Assembly (NCBI RefSeq): GCF_010669125.1
Contig: NZ_CP048630.1
Coordinates: 4,026,001 to 4,090,000 of the forward strand
DNA length: 64,000 bases
Source: Ancylobacter pratisalsi
GTDB taxonomy: Bacteria; Pseudomonadota; Alphaproteobacteria; Rhizobiales; Xanthobacteraceae
Reading direction: 5' to 3'
Shown here: piece by piece, positions 37,901 to 45,498 of the stretch
Layout of the letters: every line of letters begins with the position of its first letter
Numbering within the stretch: position 1 is the first letter of the stretch
Notes under the pieces: generated by a model
What the model saw: only the letters and a program-made list of their open reading frames with translations
Database searches by the model: none
What the model was told of the DNA's origin: nothing
Translations under genes and position numbers: made by a program

Positions 37901-38099
37901 CTCGCAGCTGGCATTCGGCGCCTCAAACGCGTCCTTTACCGAGAGCGGTGCTCCTATTGCCACCGACTCCGCCCTGATCGATGTGGGTTTGGAGATGGCG
38001 CCGACCGAAAACGCCCGGCTCAGGATTTCCTATTTCGGTCAGCTCGCGGAAAACACATCGATCAATGCGGTGAAAGGGAGCTTTACACTGCGCTTCTGA
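34932..38099 (+). CDS. Autotransporter with N-terminal pepsin-like aspartic protease domain
   Basis: Secreted outer-membrane protein of 1055 residues. A signal peptide (GFSAISAIGMGLAVIAPCRA, about residues 15-34) precedes a two-lobed aspartic-protease-like domain: VLFDTGSNGLRIL with Asp near 70, hinge-like SGIMGVGYENR near 156-166, LLDTGETTGHFDG with the second Asp near 261, and NGRLGFAPL near 337-345, which resembles the closing strand of pepsin. Four cysteines near 140, 149, 245 and 255 could form disulfides. Autotransporter repeats follow (LVLDGLNTYTGGTLVSGG near 424; FAPGNSIGTLTVNG near 565), then a C-terminal barrel (about 780-1055) ending SFTLRF. The ATG at 34932 has GGGGAG upstream; an ATG at 34908 lacks one. 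It lies after tRNA-Leu and has no operon partner. Confidence 0.85.
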   Translation: MHFRSRVGERAVRHGFSAISAIGMGLAVIAPCRAQVAEESAYIPLHPANGQTATVSVEVGGGPATQVLFDTGSNGLRILSSEVGSDIVVTSTQIIYGYGSGLQFEGSLAYGSVTFNEASTPNGQPLTTADPIPFQYVTSCNGSTNLATCQVPTGTSGIMGVGYENRVTSSQDVSFNPLAQLPGNFANGFIVEGWNTLTTASPNAQVVVGLTSANTADFMFVPLSPSPNSTPPDGVNAWDTTLYTCFSVNGAAPICGPALLDTGETTGHFDGTVDPALLEQGDIIKSGNSVAVSVGSLPTLVITTGGEGATYKTTSEERGNTGQLIYQYYTVAFDNVNGRLGFAPLMSLVYGEFYPDSDASFGAPGISVGLDAKLFLNDGFSSSRAFLIGSDAEIKVHEGATAVLSGTLSGANGLVVTGQGTLVLDGLNTYTGGTLVSGGGALLATGDGALGVAGEGVVLQGATLATTDGFLSPNRALVIGGLGGALASEGRTTWGGLIRGDGELHFEQGVWNLTGSGATEGGAHVEAGASLAANGDFSEWNVLVHQGGTLSGTGVVGATEVLGVFAPGNSIGTLTVNGSLALQPGSALAIELGAPGSSDRVDVEGPVTIEGAVLQLTGTGGMVPALGSSYTILTSTGGISGAGFSDVGDPFGSLYPFLDAQLNSGPKSLAVDVVRSTTPFASLAGTANQRSVAQALDQLPATNLLAEQAASLTGVQAPTAFSALSGGIYPSVSTVLVDQSTMLRGIIAERAHVAAGVPPTAAASPLSSGKANRDRADGATGDSGAFWAEAFGNSGNIDGTGNTAAVGIRTGGILVGYDRTFGEGWRIGVAGGYSHDSFSADSLSSSGSSDNYHIAAYGGAVAGAWGLRLGGVFSWNDLSTDRSILFGNFADQLTADYSAHTGQVFGELGYTTSVGELGIEPFAGLAYVKVDTDAFQEAGGPAALYGYSESTAVTYSTLGARIAVPLPLGVPATLRTMLAWQHAFGDTDPVSQLAFGASNASFTESGAPIATDSALIDVGLEMAPTENARLRISYFGQLAENTSINAVKGSFTLRF

Positions 38100-38246
38100 A
38101 TCCGGGATGCGGTAAGAGACTGAAGCCCACCTGTTCGCCACCCGACACATGGACACCTGCGCCAAACGATCGCTGGTGCTGTCGGCGCCACGGGCATTGC
38201 GAACTGGGGAGCTAGACTCTGGCGAGCGGCCATGGCGGACTGAATT

Positions 38247-39794
38247 CTATGGCACCGTGGTGCTGGACGTCATGGCGCCGACGACAAAGGCGAGATTGGC
38301 GGCGCCGATGAGAGACGCTGCATGGGCGTCAGCCAGTGCTTCCCGCGCGTCGAGCAAGCCGCTGTCGGCTGCTGTGGCCGCCGTTACCGTCCCAACGCCG
38401 TTCTTGTAGGCTTCCAGCGCCGCGTCATAGGTCGTGGCCGCCGCCTTGGTGAGTGCCGTCGCTGCGCGGTAAGACTCGAGGGCCGTGCGCAGCTGGTTGT
38501 TCGCGGCGACGATTTCCGTCACAGCGAGGGTCTGTGTGCGCCGGAAGGCGCTTTCAGCGGCATCGGAACGGGATTGCGCTTGCTTGAGCTGCGCGGCGCG
38601 AAGTCCCGCGTCATAGAGTGGCACGCTCGCGCCGACCAGTACACCTGATCCTGTCGCCTGCTGGCCGATTGTCGGCAGTCCGTTCGCGTTGAAGCTTCCC
38701 TCGCCGGACGCCACCGCGCCTGCGACGAACACCTTGGGCATGAACTCGGCCTCAGCCGCCGTGATGCCGGCCTTGCTGGCCTGTAGCGCTGAATAGCTGG
38801 CAACCACGTCCGGCCGCTGCGCCAATGCGAGTTTGATCACGGCATCGAGCGGCACCTTCGAGGCATCGGGAAGGTTGCGACGGTCTGCATTTCCCACGCG
38901 AATGCGCAGCGTCGCGTTGATGCCCATGGCGGCGAGAAGTGTCTGGTAGGCATCCCGCTCCTGACCCTCTGCCTGCACGCGTCGAAGCTCAGATTGCGCC
39001 ACCTGTTGGCGCGCCTGGGCGACCTCCACCGTCGTCGCCAGCCCTCTGGCCTGTCGGCCTTCGGCTGCATCTCGGATCGCGATGGAGTTTCGCCGGGTCT
39101 GCTGGGTGATCTTCGTGCGCTGTACGGACGCCCCGTAGGCATAATAGGCACGGGTGACATCGAAGATCAGCTTCTGATGCTCGCCGTTGAAAAGCACATT
39201 GGCAGCGAAGGCGCCGTGCTTTGCGGCGTCGGCGACGGCGGCACGCTGGCCGAAGTCGAAAATGAGCCATTGCAGCGCAATGGAGGGTGACACGCCCTCT
39301 GCGGTCGTCTCGAAATAACGTTGGTTGCCAAGCGCTACCGGCAGGGGCGTTTCGACGTCTTGCCGCCCACCGATAACATTGGCGGTGATGAGCGGCAGAT
39401 AGGTCGCCTCGACCATGCCAACCGCAAGCGCGGCCTCGCGTGCTCGCTGCCAGGCGATACGGGTCGTCGGGTTGTTGCGCTGGGCGATGTCGATGAGCTG
39501 AGGCAGCTCATAGGTGCGATTGAGATCCAAATCCGGCGTATTGGGCAGCTCGGCCAAAGTGGGGCTGGCGGGTACGCTGAAATCCCTCGGCGCGCCGGGT
39601 GCCTCGGCACCATCCGTCATCGGCCGAGCTGTGCTCCAAAGGCCACCTTCCTCACCGCTTGGGTGCCATGGCCGGTCGGGGGAGGGCGATGCCATGTTCA
39701 CCGCATTCGGCGCACAGCCGGCGATCATCATGGCCGCGAGGATCGCGGTCCATCGGCTGGATCTGGAAGCGCCATGCGCGGGGGACAAGGTCAT
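38247..39794 (-). CDS. TolC-family outer-membrane efflux lipoprotein
   Basis: Outer-membrane channel component of 515 residues. The N-terminus has a lipobox (AAMMIAGC), as in OprM/NodT-type proteins. Two TolC repeats are visible: helical stretches around LPQLIDIAQRNNPTTRIAWQ near residues 94-113, and later VIKLALAQRPDVVASYSALQ near 320-339, each followed by long amphipathic helices. It is the last gene of the YtcA-HlyD-FUSC-TolC run, six bases after the FUSC gene. It probably completes a tripartite pump that exports an aromatic acid or toxic amphipath across both membranes. Confidence 0.88.
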   Translation of the reverse strand: MTLSPAHGASRSSRWTAILAAMMIAGCAPNAVNMASPSPDRPWHPSGEEGGLWSTARPMTDGAEAPGAPRDFSVPASPTLAELPNTPDLDLNRTYELPQLIDIAQRNNPTTRIAWQRAREAALAVGMVEATYLPLITANVIGGRQDVETPLPVALGNQRYFETTAEGVSPSIALQWLIFDFGQRAAVADAAKHGAFAANVLFNGEHQKLIFDVTRAYYAYGASVQRTKITQQTRRNSIAIRDAAEGRQARGLATTVEVAQARQQVAQSELRRVQAEGQERDAYQTLLAAMGINATLRIRVGNADRRNLPDASKVPLDAVIKLALAQRPDVVASYSALQASKAGITAAEAEFMPKVFVAGAVASGEGSFNANGLPTIGQQATGSGVLVGASVPLYDAGLRAAQLKQAQSRSDAAESAFRRTQTLAVTEIVAANNQLRTALESYRAATALTKAAATTYDAALEAYKNGVGTVTAATAADSGLLDAREALADAHAASLIGAANLAFVVGAMTSSTTVP

Positions 39795-39799
39795 TGGCC

Positions 39800-41683
39800 C
39801 TACTTCACCACGGCCGTTTCAAGGCGGTCCAGACTCACGTTTATGAGGGAGGAGTTCCCTGTTGCTGGGCGGGCGGTGGTCACGGGGGTGTCCGTGGTCG
39901 GTTCACGGATGACCCGCGAAAGTTCTTCGAGCCGCGATGCCAGTGGAGAGAGGTCGCCGCGGTCGAGATAAATGCCACGGGCGAGAGCCTCTATTTCTTC
40001 GGCCGCTACATGCAGTGCGTTTTCCCTCGCCTGCGATGGTCGGATTGCACGAGGCTCGAAGGCAATGAGTTCAAGAGACGCGCCGCATTTGGCGAGCGTG
40101 TTCTCGATCGCTGCGACGTGAGGAACAGCACCAAGCCTTCTCGCTGGCTCCATGTGGGCGAGCCTGGCAAGCGCGGAGAGCGCATCTGCCAGCTGATTGC
40201 GCACCGTCTTCTCGATCGAAACAGCCCAGACCTGCGTGAAGATGACATAGACGACAAAATTGCCCAGCAGGATGCCGAAGATGCGGTCGCGCGCGGCATC
40301 GAGGTCCAGACTGGGACCAAAGCCCTGTACCACGGTGAGCAGGAAGGCTAGGGCGATCTGCACACCGCCATAAGAGATCCGTTCATTGCCACTGGAGACC
40401 CAACCTCCGACCAATGTGCCGACGAAGACCAAGGTCATCAGTCCGCCAACAGATTCGAGGTGGGGCATGACGAACAGAATCGCGCCAATTCCCATCGCCG
40501 CGCCGATCAGGCAGCCAACAATGCGCAACCCCAGTTTATGGACGGTCTCACCCGTCGTTCCCAGTGCCGCCACGTAGCAGGTGATCATCGCCGTGTGGAT
40601 GCCCTGCCAGTCGATGCCGGTGTAAATGACGTAGCAGACCATCGCGGCGGCTGTCGTCTTCAGGGCGAAGCGCTGATAGTCGGGATTGGTGAACGCGTCG
40701 GGATTGAAGAAGGAAGGCTTTGCGGCGGAAACAACGGTTCCTTCCAGTTCGCCGGCGAGAACGGCGAGAGCTTTCCATATCTCCTGCTCGGCCACATTCA
40801 GCGGCGTTGCCTGGTCCATAGGCGTTGGTGGAAGCAAGCCCTGGTCCAGTGCCAGGAGCGTGTGTTCGATTTGGGTAGCGATCGCCGCCCGACGGGTGGG
40901 ATCCAAATCCTCCGGCAGGCAGGCTACGGCGACCATGAGACGATAGGCGGCGCGCACGTCCCGGGCGACCTGCCCGGCAGCATCGGAAGAGACGAGGTGA
41001 AGCACGCGCACGAAGGTCGCTTGCTTCTCAACATCCTCATTGCCCTCTCCGAGGAGGTCGGCGAGCGCGCGGCGAGTCTGGGCGGTATCATCGGAGATGA
41101 CACGCAAGGAAGCCTGGAGGCGCTGCCGCAGCTTTTCGCGCAGAAGGCGGACGGGGGACATGCCGACAAACAGATTAAAGACGATCATCAGCGCCATCGG
41201 CATCGCGGCCATATACCACGCGTAGCGCAGGGCCATCGTCACGGCATCGCCGAACGGAGCATTGCTCAACAGTGTCAGCACGAATGCTATGACGAGGGCG
41301 ATGACGCCTCCTATTTCGCCAAGCTGGCTCGCCGCACCGATAAACAGGAAGCCGAACGAAATCAGCGCGATCAACGCCAGACGCAGCGCTGGGGACTCGA
41401 TGGCCACGTGGGTCAGCAGCACGACGAACGCGACGACCAACGTGACGAGGACGATGAGACCGAGGGCGGTTCCGATGTTGACCACGGCGTCGGGCTTCAT
41501 GAGGAAGATGATCAGATAGCAGCTGATCGATGCTTCCGGCAGTTCGTAGACCATGGCAACCAGGGTCACCAGCGCACATAGGAGAGCGACACGCCAGGTG
41601 AGCGCCGCGCGGCCGGGAAACGGTGCGAGGTCGGCGAGTGCCTGACGGAGCAGGCCGCCTGCGCGATCAGCAGCTATTGCCAT
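39800..41683 (-). CDS. FUSC-family inner-membrane efflux protein
   Basis: Protein of 627 residues with an N-terminal block of six hydrophobic segments (from TWRVALLCALVTLVAMVYEL to MALMIVFNLFVG, residues about 28-180), a soluble middle, and a second membrane block (from FALKTTAAAMVCYVIYTGID, about 350-480). This double arrangement is the fusaric-acid-resistance or AaeB layout; AaeB exports aromatic carboxylic acids. The start overlaps the end of the HlyD gene by 17 bases. With HlyD, the small YtcA-like protein and TolC it forms a complete pump. The exported substrate is unknown. Confidence 0.88.
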   Translation of the reverse strand: MAIAADRAGGLLRQALADLAPFPGRAALTWRVALLCALVTLVAMVYELPEASISCYLIIFLMKPDAVVNIGTALGLIVLVTLVVAFVVLLTHVAIESPALRLALIALISFGFLFIGAASQLGEIGGVIALVIAFVLTLLSNAPFGDAVTMALRYAWYMAAMPMALMIVFNLFVGMSPVRLLREKLRQRLQASLRVISDDTAQTRRALADLLGEGNEDVEKQATFVRVLHLVSSDAAGQVARDVRAAYRLMVAVACLPEDLDPTRRAAIATQIEHTLLALDQGLLPPTPMDQATPLNVAEQEIWKALAVLAGELEGTVVSAAKPSFFNPDAFTNPDYQRFALKTTAAAMVCYVIYTGIDWQGIHTAMITCYVAALGTTGETVHKLGLRIVGCLIGAAMGIGAILFVMPHLESVGGLMTLVFVGTLVGGWVSSGNERISYGGVQIALAFLLTVVQGFGPSLDLDAARDRIFGILLGNFVVYVIFTQVWAVSIEKTVRNQLADALSALARLAHMEPARRLGAVPHVAAIENTLAKCGASLELIAFEPRAIRPSQARENALHVAAEEIEALARGIYLDRGDLSPLASRLEELSRVIREPTTDTPVTTARPATGNSSLINVSLDRLETAVVK

Positions 41684-42716
41684 GGCGCACGATCGCTACG
41701 GCGGATGCCCCCATCCGCATGAGGTCCTCGGGAGGGTCGATCAGTTTGATACGCACTGGAAAACGCTGAACGATCCTGACCCAGTTCAGGGACTTGGGGA
41801 CGTAGGGTAGGTTGCGGGGGATGTTGAGAATATCCTCCGATACAACGCCCCAACCAATGCCCTCGACCCTGCCGTCGATCGGGGTCGCGCGGTTCGCCAG
41901 GGCGAACACGCGAGCACAATCACCAACGTTGATGTTCTCAAGCTCTGTCTCCCGGAAGAAGGCGGAGGCATACCAACTTTCGGTATTGATGAGGGTGAAC
42001 ACCGACTGCCCCGGCGCCACGATTTCTCCGGTCGAGATCGCGAGCCCGACGACCCGGCCGTCGTGAGGCGCGCGCGTTTCGGTGTTGGCGAGATTGCGCT
42101 CGGCAATAGCGAGCGCCGCTTGGCGGGCCTCCACAAGGGCATCCGCCGCGTCGAGAGAGGTCACCAGACTGTCCGCTGCCGCCGCCTGCTTCACGGATTG
42201 GCTGAGGCTGAGTGCTGCGTCGTCGCGGGCGGTGCGGGCGTCGTCGACCTGCTGGGCGGTCACGTAGCCTTTAGGCAGCAGGGGCAGGAGACGCGCGAGG
42301 GTCTGTTCGGCGAGGGCGAGATTGGTACGTGCACGGTTGATCTGCTCAGCCGCGATTGCCGCGTTGGATTGTTCGGCCGCAATGGTACGTCTCTGAGTGT
42401 CTCGGGCCGCCTCGGCAATCCTCAGGTCCGCCTTCGCCTGATCCACGGCGAGCCGATAGGGCTCCGGGTCTATGACGAACAACACGTCGTTCCGGGATAC
42501 TTTTTGATTCTCGGAGACGGAGATGTCGACGATACGGCCAGCGACGGTGGAGGCGACGTTGACGATGCTCGCGGTCAGTACCGCATCTTCGGAAAGCGGA
42601 TTGCGTTCTGCCTGCCGAAAATAGAGCCAGCCAACCGTGATCGCGCCGACAATTATCAGAGCGCCGAGCGTTGAGCCCAAGAGGCTCCTGCGATGAGAGT
42701 AGGCGGAAGAAGCCAT
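41667..42716 (-). CDS. HlyD-family periplasmic adaptor of the FUSC pump
   Basis: Membrane fusion protein of 349 residues, one N-terminal transmembrane helix (LLGSTLGALIIVGAITVGWL near residues 11-30), then TASIVNVASTVAGRIVDISV as the start of the lipoyl domain. A helical hairpin covers about 85-200 with ARTNLALAEQTLARLLPLLP, and the second lipoyl half NTETRAPHDGRVVGLAIST follows. It resembles AaeA/EmrA adaptors working with AaeB-type FUSC pumps. The gene starts three bases after the small lipoprotein gene and overlaps the FUSC gene by 17 bases, so the three are translated as one unit. Confidence 0.92.
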   Translation of the reverse strand: MASSAYSHRRSLLGSTLGALIIVGAITVGWLYFRQAERNPLSEDAVLTASIVNVASTVAGRIVDISVSENQKVSRNDVLFVIDPEPYRLAVDQAKADLRIAEAARDTQRRTIAAEQSNAAIAAEQINRARTNLALAEQTLARLLPLLPKGYVTAQQVDDARTARDDAALSLSQSVKQAAAADSLVTSLDAADALVEARQAALAIAERNLANTETRAPHDGRVVGLAISTGEIVAPGQSVFTLINTESWYASAFFRETELENINVGDCARVFALANRATPIDGRVEGIGWGVVSEDILNIPRNLPYVPKSLNWVRIVQRFPVRIKLIDPPEDLMRMGASAVAIVRHGNSC

Positions 42717-42719
42717 GGC

Positions 42720-43001
42720 CTAACGCCCGTACACGAGGAGGGCGAGGCTGAAGCCGATGACCGCAGCAAGACAGGTGTACACGACAAGCCGCCAGGGCAG
42801 CGCATCGTCAACGCCCAAGGGGATGAAGAGGGCGCGTATCGCGAGCGCGCCTATTACGCCTGCTGCTGCGCAGAAAAGCCAGAATGGGAAATAAGCACCG
42901 AACAGGGGTAGGGAGGGGCTGGCGTGCCGGGTGCATCCCCCGAGGCCGAACAGGCCAATCGCAAGAACGCTGGATATGCGAGCAATAGGTACTCCGCGCA
43001 T
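42720..43001 (-). CDS. YtcA-like small membrane lipoprotein
   Basis: Protein of 93 residues: MRGVPIARISSVLAIGLFGL followed by GGC, a lipoprotein signal with lipobox LGGC, then two transmembrane helices (FPFWLFCAAAGVIGALAIRA and WRLVVYTCLAAVIGFSLALL). This matches YtcA-type small proteins that accompany EmrA/FUSC pumps. The chosen ATG at 43001 starts just before the signal; an ATG at 43016 would add five residues, and the open frame continues upstream without homology. It is the first gene of the efflux run and ends three bases before the adaptor. Confidence 0.8.
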   Translation of the reverse strand: MRGVPIARISSVLAIGLFGLGGCTRHASPSLPLFGAYFPFWLFCAAAGVIGALAIRALFIPLGVDDALPWRLVVYTCLAAVIGFSLALLVYGR

Positions 43002-43147
43002 CTCGCCCCCGGTCATCACGCGCTTGATCGCACAGTTAACAGGCGCTGCCGGCCAATCCAACCCTGATGCCTGGTCATGTGCCGTGTTTTGAACGGGTTG
43101 CGCGTTGTATCGCACGCTGCGTGGCAAATCTGTCAGAGGGTCGCGGC

Positions 43148-44008
43148 TCATTCGGCGCTCGCCTGCCGACTTTCGCGCATTGACAGGACGGCGCCGACGA
43201 AGAAGCAGAGTGCGCCGACAAAGAGATGGGCAGTGGATACGTTCATGATCCACGCTGCTTCGGGGCCGCGCGGGACGTAAGCGAGGACGGCAGCGGTCAT
43301 GAAGGCAATGCAGCCAAGGAGATTTATGAAGACGATCTGCCAGTCCAGGCGCCGAGGATTCCAGCTCCAGTAGCCATGGCCGGCTTCTATGAAAGCGAGA
43401 TAGGCAGAGACGAGGAACAGGATCGACCCCACCATGTCGGGTAGCCAGATGGCGATATCCTGCATGTACCAGCGGCTCGGCGCGTGGATCGTGTCGTAGG
43501 TGTTGATGTTGAACGCGAGGGTGCCGACGAACTGCGTGAACGTGCTCAACCAGCCCGGACTGTGTGGGTGCCAGCCAAGTAGAGCCGGGCGGTTGCGTGG
43601 CATATGAGACGCGGGGTCGAGCGCAAACGCGCTGGCATTCGCCGCCTGCAAGTGCTGCATATAGGCAGCCGTTGTGAAGGGAACAGAACCGGCGAAGAAG
43701 ATGCTGTTGATCACGTGAAGTGGCACGCCGGCCCCACCCGGGATGAGCGAAAGCGCGCTTCCCAGCATGAAGAGGAACGAGCCCGCCGCAAAGATCAGGC
43801 CGACGTACCAGTTGTAGATCTGGGTCTGCCAGAACGCGATGGGAACCGTCTCAAGTGCCCGCGATTCGCGATCAAGACCCTTGCGATGCTGGCGGTCGCG
43901 CCAGACAATGTGGCGGCCGGCCAGACTGTAGCTATGGAACGTGATGAACGGCCAGGGGCCGGCTCCTTTCACGCGCGCGCCGTGCTGCCGGCCGGTAGCG
44001 TCCTTCAT
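43148..44008 (-). CDS. Multi-pass membrane protein with YrhK-like helices
   Basis: Inner-membrane protein of about 286 residues with roughly seven helices. A soluble, basic N-terminus (RQHRKGLDRESRALETVPIA) precedes NWYVGLIFAAGSFLFMLGSA; later helices include IWLPDMVGSILFLVSAYLAF and the last, STAHLFVGALCFFVGAVLSM, resembles YrhK domains. Function is unknown. The ATG at 44008 is a cautious start: an in-frame TTG at 44026 or an ATG at 44131 would extend into the choloylglycine-hydrolase gene, and part of that extension reads plausibly. The gene lies directly downstream of the hydrolase and is probably co-transcribed with it. Confidence 0.75.
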   Translation of the reverse strand: MKDATGRQHGARVKGAGPWPFITFHSYSLAGRHIVWRDRQHRKGLDRESRALETVPIAFWQTQIYNWYVGLIFAAGSFLFMLGSALSLIPGGAGVPLHVINSIFFAGSVPFTTAAYMQHLQAANASAFALDPASHMPRNRPALLGWHPHSPGWLSTFTQFVGTLAFNINTYDTIHAPSRWYMQDIAIWLPDMVGSILFLVSAYLAFIEAGHGYWSWNPRRLDWQIVFINLLGCIAFMTAAVLAYVPRGPEAAWIMNVSTAHLFVGALCFFVGAVLSMRESRQASAE

Positions 44009-44078
44009 GCGCGCGGTCCGGATCGGCAATCGTTGCGCTGGGTCCTCAGGGCCGTCGTAGCCCGGATCGCGGCTGAAC

Positions 44079-45194
44079 TCATGAAGGCGTCGCGCCCTTG
44101 AGTATTTCGGTCGCGTCCATGGCAGCTCCATTGAGCTTCTTTAGTGGCAGCACCTTCGGCTGCGCCGTGCCGGCGAGTGCGCCCAAATCGATGCAGCTGA
44201 AGTTCAGACTCTGATAGTCGCGAACGAAGAACAGTCGTCGGTCGAGGTCGGCGAGGCTGGTCCAGGTGGTGAATTCGGTCGCGTATTCAGTCGTCTTGTC
44301 ATTCTCCAGGCCCGCCACCTCCAGGTGCCCGCCTGACAGCTCCGGATAGTCGATTGTAATGCCGCGCGGCCTGTCAAAATTGTTCATGATGTGGGCGACA
44401 GCGCGCACGGCGAGGTCAGGCGTCGCCGCTTTCTCGGCAAACTGAGCGTAGAAGGCGGCGCGTACAAAGCGGCCAACCGATGTGTTGGAGGCCGGCAGGC
44501 CAGCCGTCGCAATACCGGAATCCGGCTGTGCCACTTTCAGCGAACCAAAGCTTGCGCTGGACTGGTCCACATTGGAAAGGAACGTGTAGTTGCTGAGGTT
44601 GGTAAGGTGCCAGCGGAAGTCCGGCCCGTTGGTCATGACGCCGACGGGGTTGTCATGGACCGACATCTCTCCGCGGTTAAACTCGATAACGGCCGAGGCG
44701 CCGGTGGCGTCGTGCATGACATAGTGGAAGGGGGATTCCACGCCGCCGAGAATGGCAAGTGGCGTCAGCAGGATGGGCTGCTCCGCCAGCGCGGCTTTCA
44801 CCTCCGCTACGGTTGAGAACTGACCGAGTACCCAGGTTCCAAGATCGGAAGCTGAAAGGACGCTTTGCGTCATCGCGACCGAATGATGCCCGCCACCGGC
44901 AGTAGGATAGGACAGAAGGCTGAAAGTGAGGCCTTGATCATTGATGCCCTCAAGAACCTTCAGATCTTCGATGCCGATCGGTGAATCGGCTGTAGGCACC
45001 CGGCATGGCATGGTCACCGACAGCATGGCCCGTTTGGCCTTGTACTCGACGGCAGGGTGCCCCGCGATCTGCGAGCGGGTTGGGAAGCCGGCCGGCAAGT
45101 AGACGATCTGGTAGGGCAGATCGATCGTGAGTTCCAAGGTGCGGCCGAAATAGGCCTTTCCGGCCGCGTCGCTATAAACCAGTGACGTGCACAT
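44079..45194 (-). CDS. Choloylglycine hydrolase / linear-amide C-N hydrolase family protein
   Basis: Ntn-hydrolase of 371 residues. The start MCTSLVYSDAAGKAYFGRTL places Cys2 as the N-terminal nucleophile after Met removal, as in bile salt hydrolases and penicillin V acylases. The Asp expected near residue 20 appears as Glu in GRTLELTI; VMTNGPDFRWHLTNL near residue 190 supplies the family Asn. Without a signal peptide it should act in the cytoplasm, though some members are periplasmic. The ATG at 45194 has AGGGAGT upstream; the extension to 45245 would bury the Cys and is rejected. Natural substrates in soil bacteria may be N-acyl homoserine lactones or other acyl amides. It is divergent from the glutamate decarboxylase gene. 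Confidence 0.87.
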   Translation of the reverse strand: MCTSLVYSDAAGKAYFGRTLELTIDLPYQIVYLPAGFPTRSQIAGHPAVEYKAKRAMLSVTMPCRVPTADSPIGIEDLKVLEGINDQGLTFSLLSYPTAGGGHHSVAMTQSVLSASDLGTWVLGQFSTVAEVKAALAEQPILLTPLAILGGVESPFHYVMHDATGASAVIEFNRGEMSVHDNPVGVMTNGPDFRWHLTNLSNYTFLSNVDQSSASFGSLKVAQPDSGIATAGLPASNTSVGRFVRAAFYAQFAEKAATPDLAVRAVAHIMNNFDRPRGITIDYPELSGGHLEVAGLENDKTTEYATEFTTWTSLADLDRRLFFVRDYQSLNFSCIDLGALAGTAQPKVLPLKKLNGAAMDATEILKGATPS

Positions 45195-45498
45195 ATCCGC
45201 ATACTCCCTGAACGCTGCCGGTGGAGGTTGGCCGCCATATGCCAAGCTCCCTTGCTTTCACGGCCTGAATGTTTCTTACTCTAGGTATATGGGAATGGGT
45301 AGGGTGTCTATCGTGCCGGAATTGAAGAATATGGCCTGTCTGATTGTCAATCTTGTTGATTGGTAACTGCCATGTGAGATCTATATATAGATGGATAGTT
45401 TATGGCATGAAGATGAAATTTAATTAATGTTAAAGACAGAATTTTACTGTATTGTTGTTGTTTGTTTGGATGAACTATCATCTTAAAGGAGGCCAGCC
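45195..45498. promoter_or_regulatory. AT-rich divergent control region of the hydrolase and gad genes
   Basis: About 300 bases markedly richer in A+T than the genes. It holds a perfect 14-base palindrome ATCTATATATAGAT (45379-45392). The sequence ATCCATCTATAT occurs on the minus strand at 45385-45396 and again on the plus strand at 47055-47066, just after the gad gene. TTTAATTAATGTTAA lies about 80 bases before gad and could hold a promoter. Confidence 0.5.

Noticed and set aside
34691..38246. Genomic island integrated at tRNA-Leu
   Set aside because: No integrase and no second copy of the tRNA 3' end was seen within the following region; base composition does not change sharply.
40460..41581. 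Long plus-strand frame across the FUSC gene
   Set aside because: Antisense to a clear membrane protein; composition rich in Arg, Gly, Asp and His.
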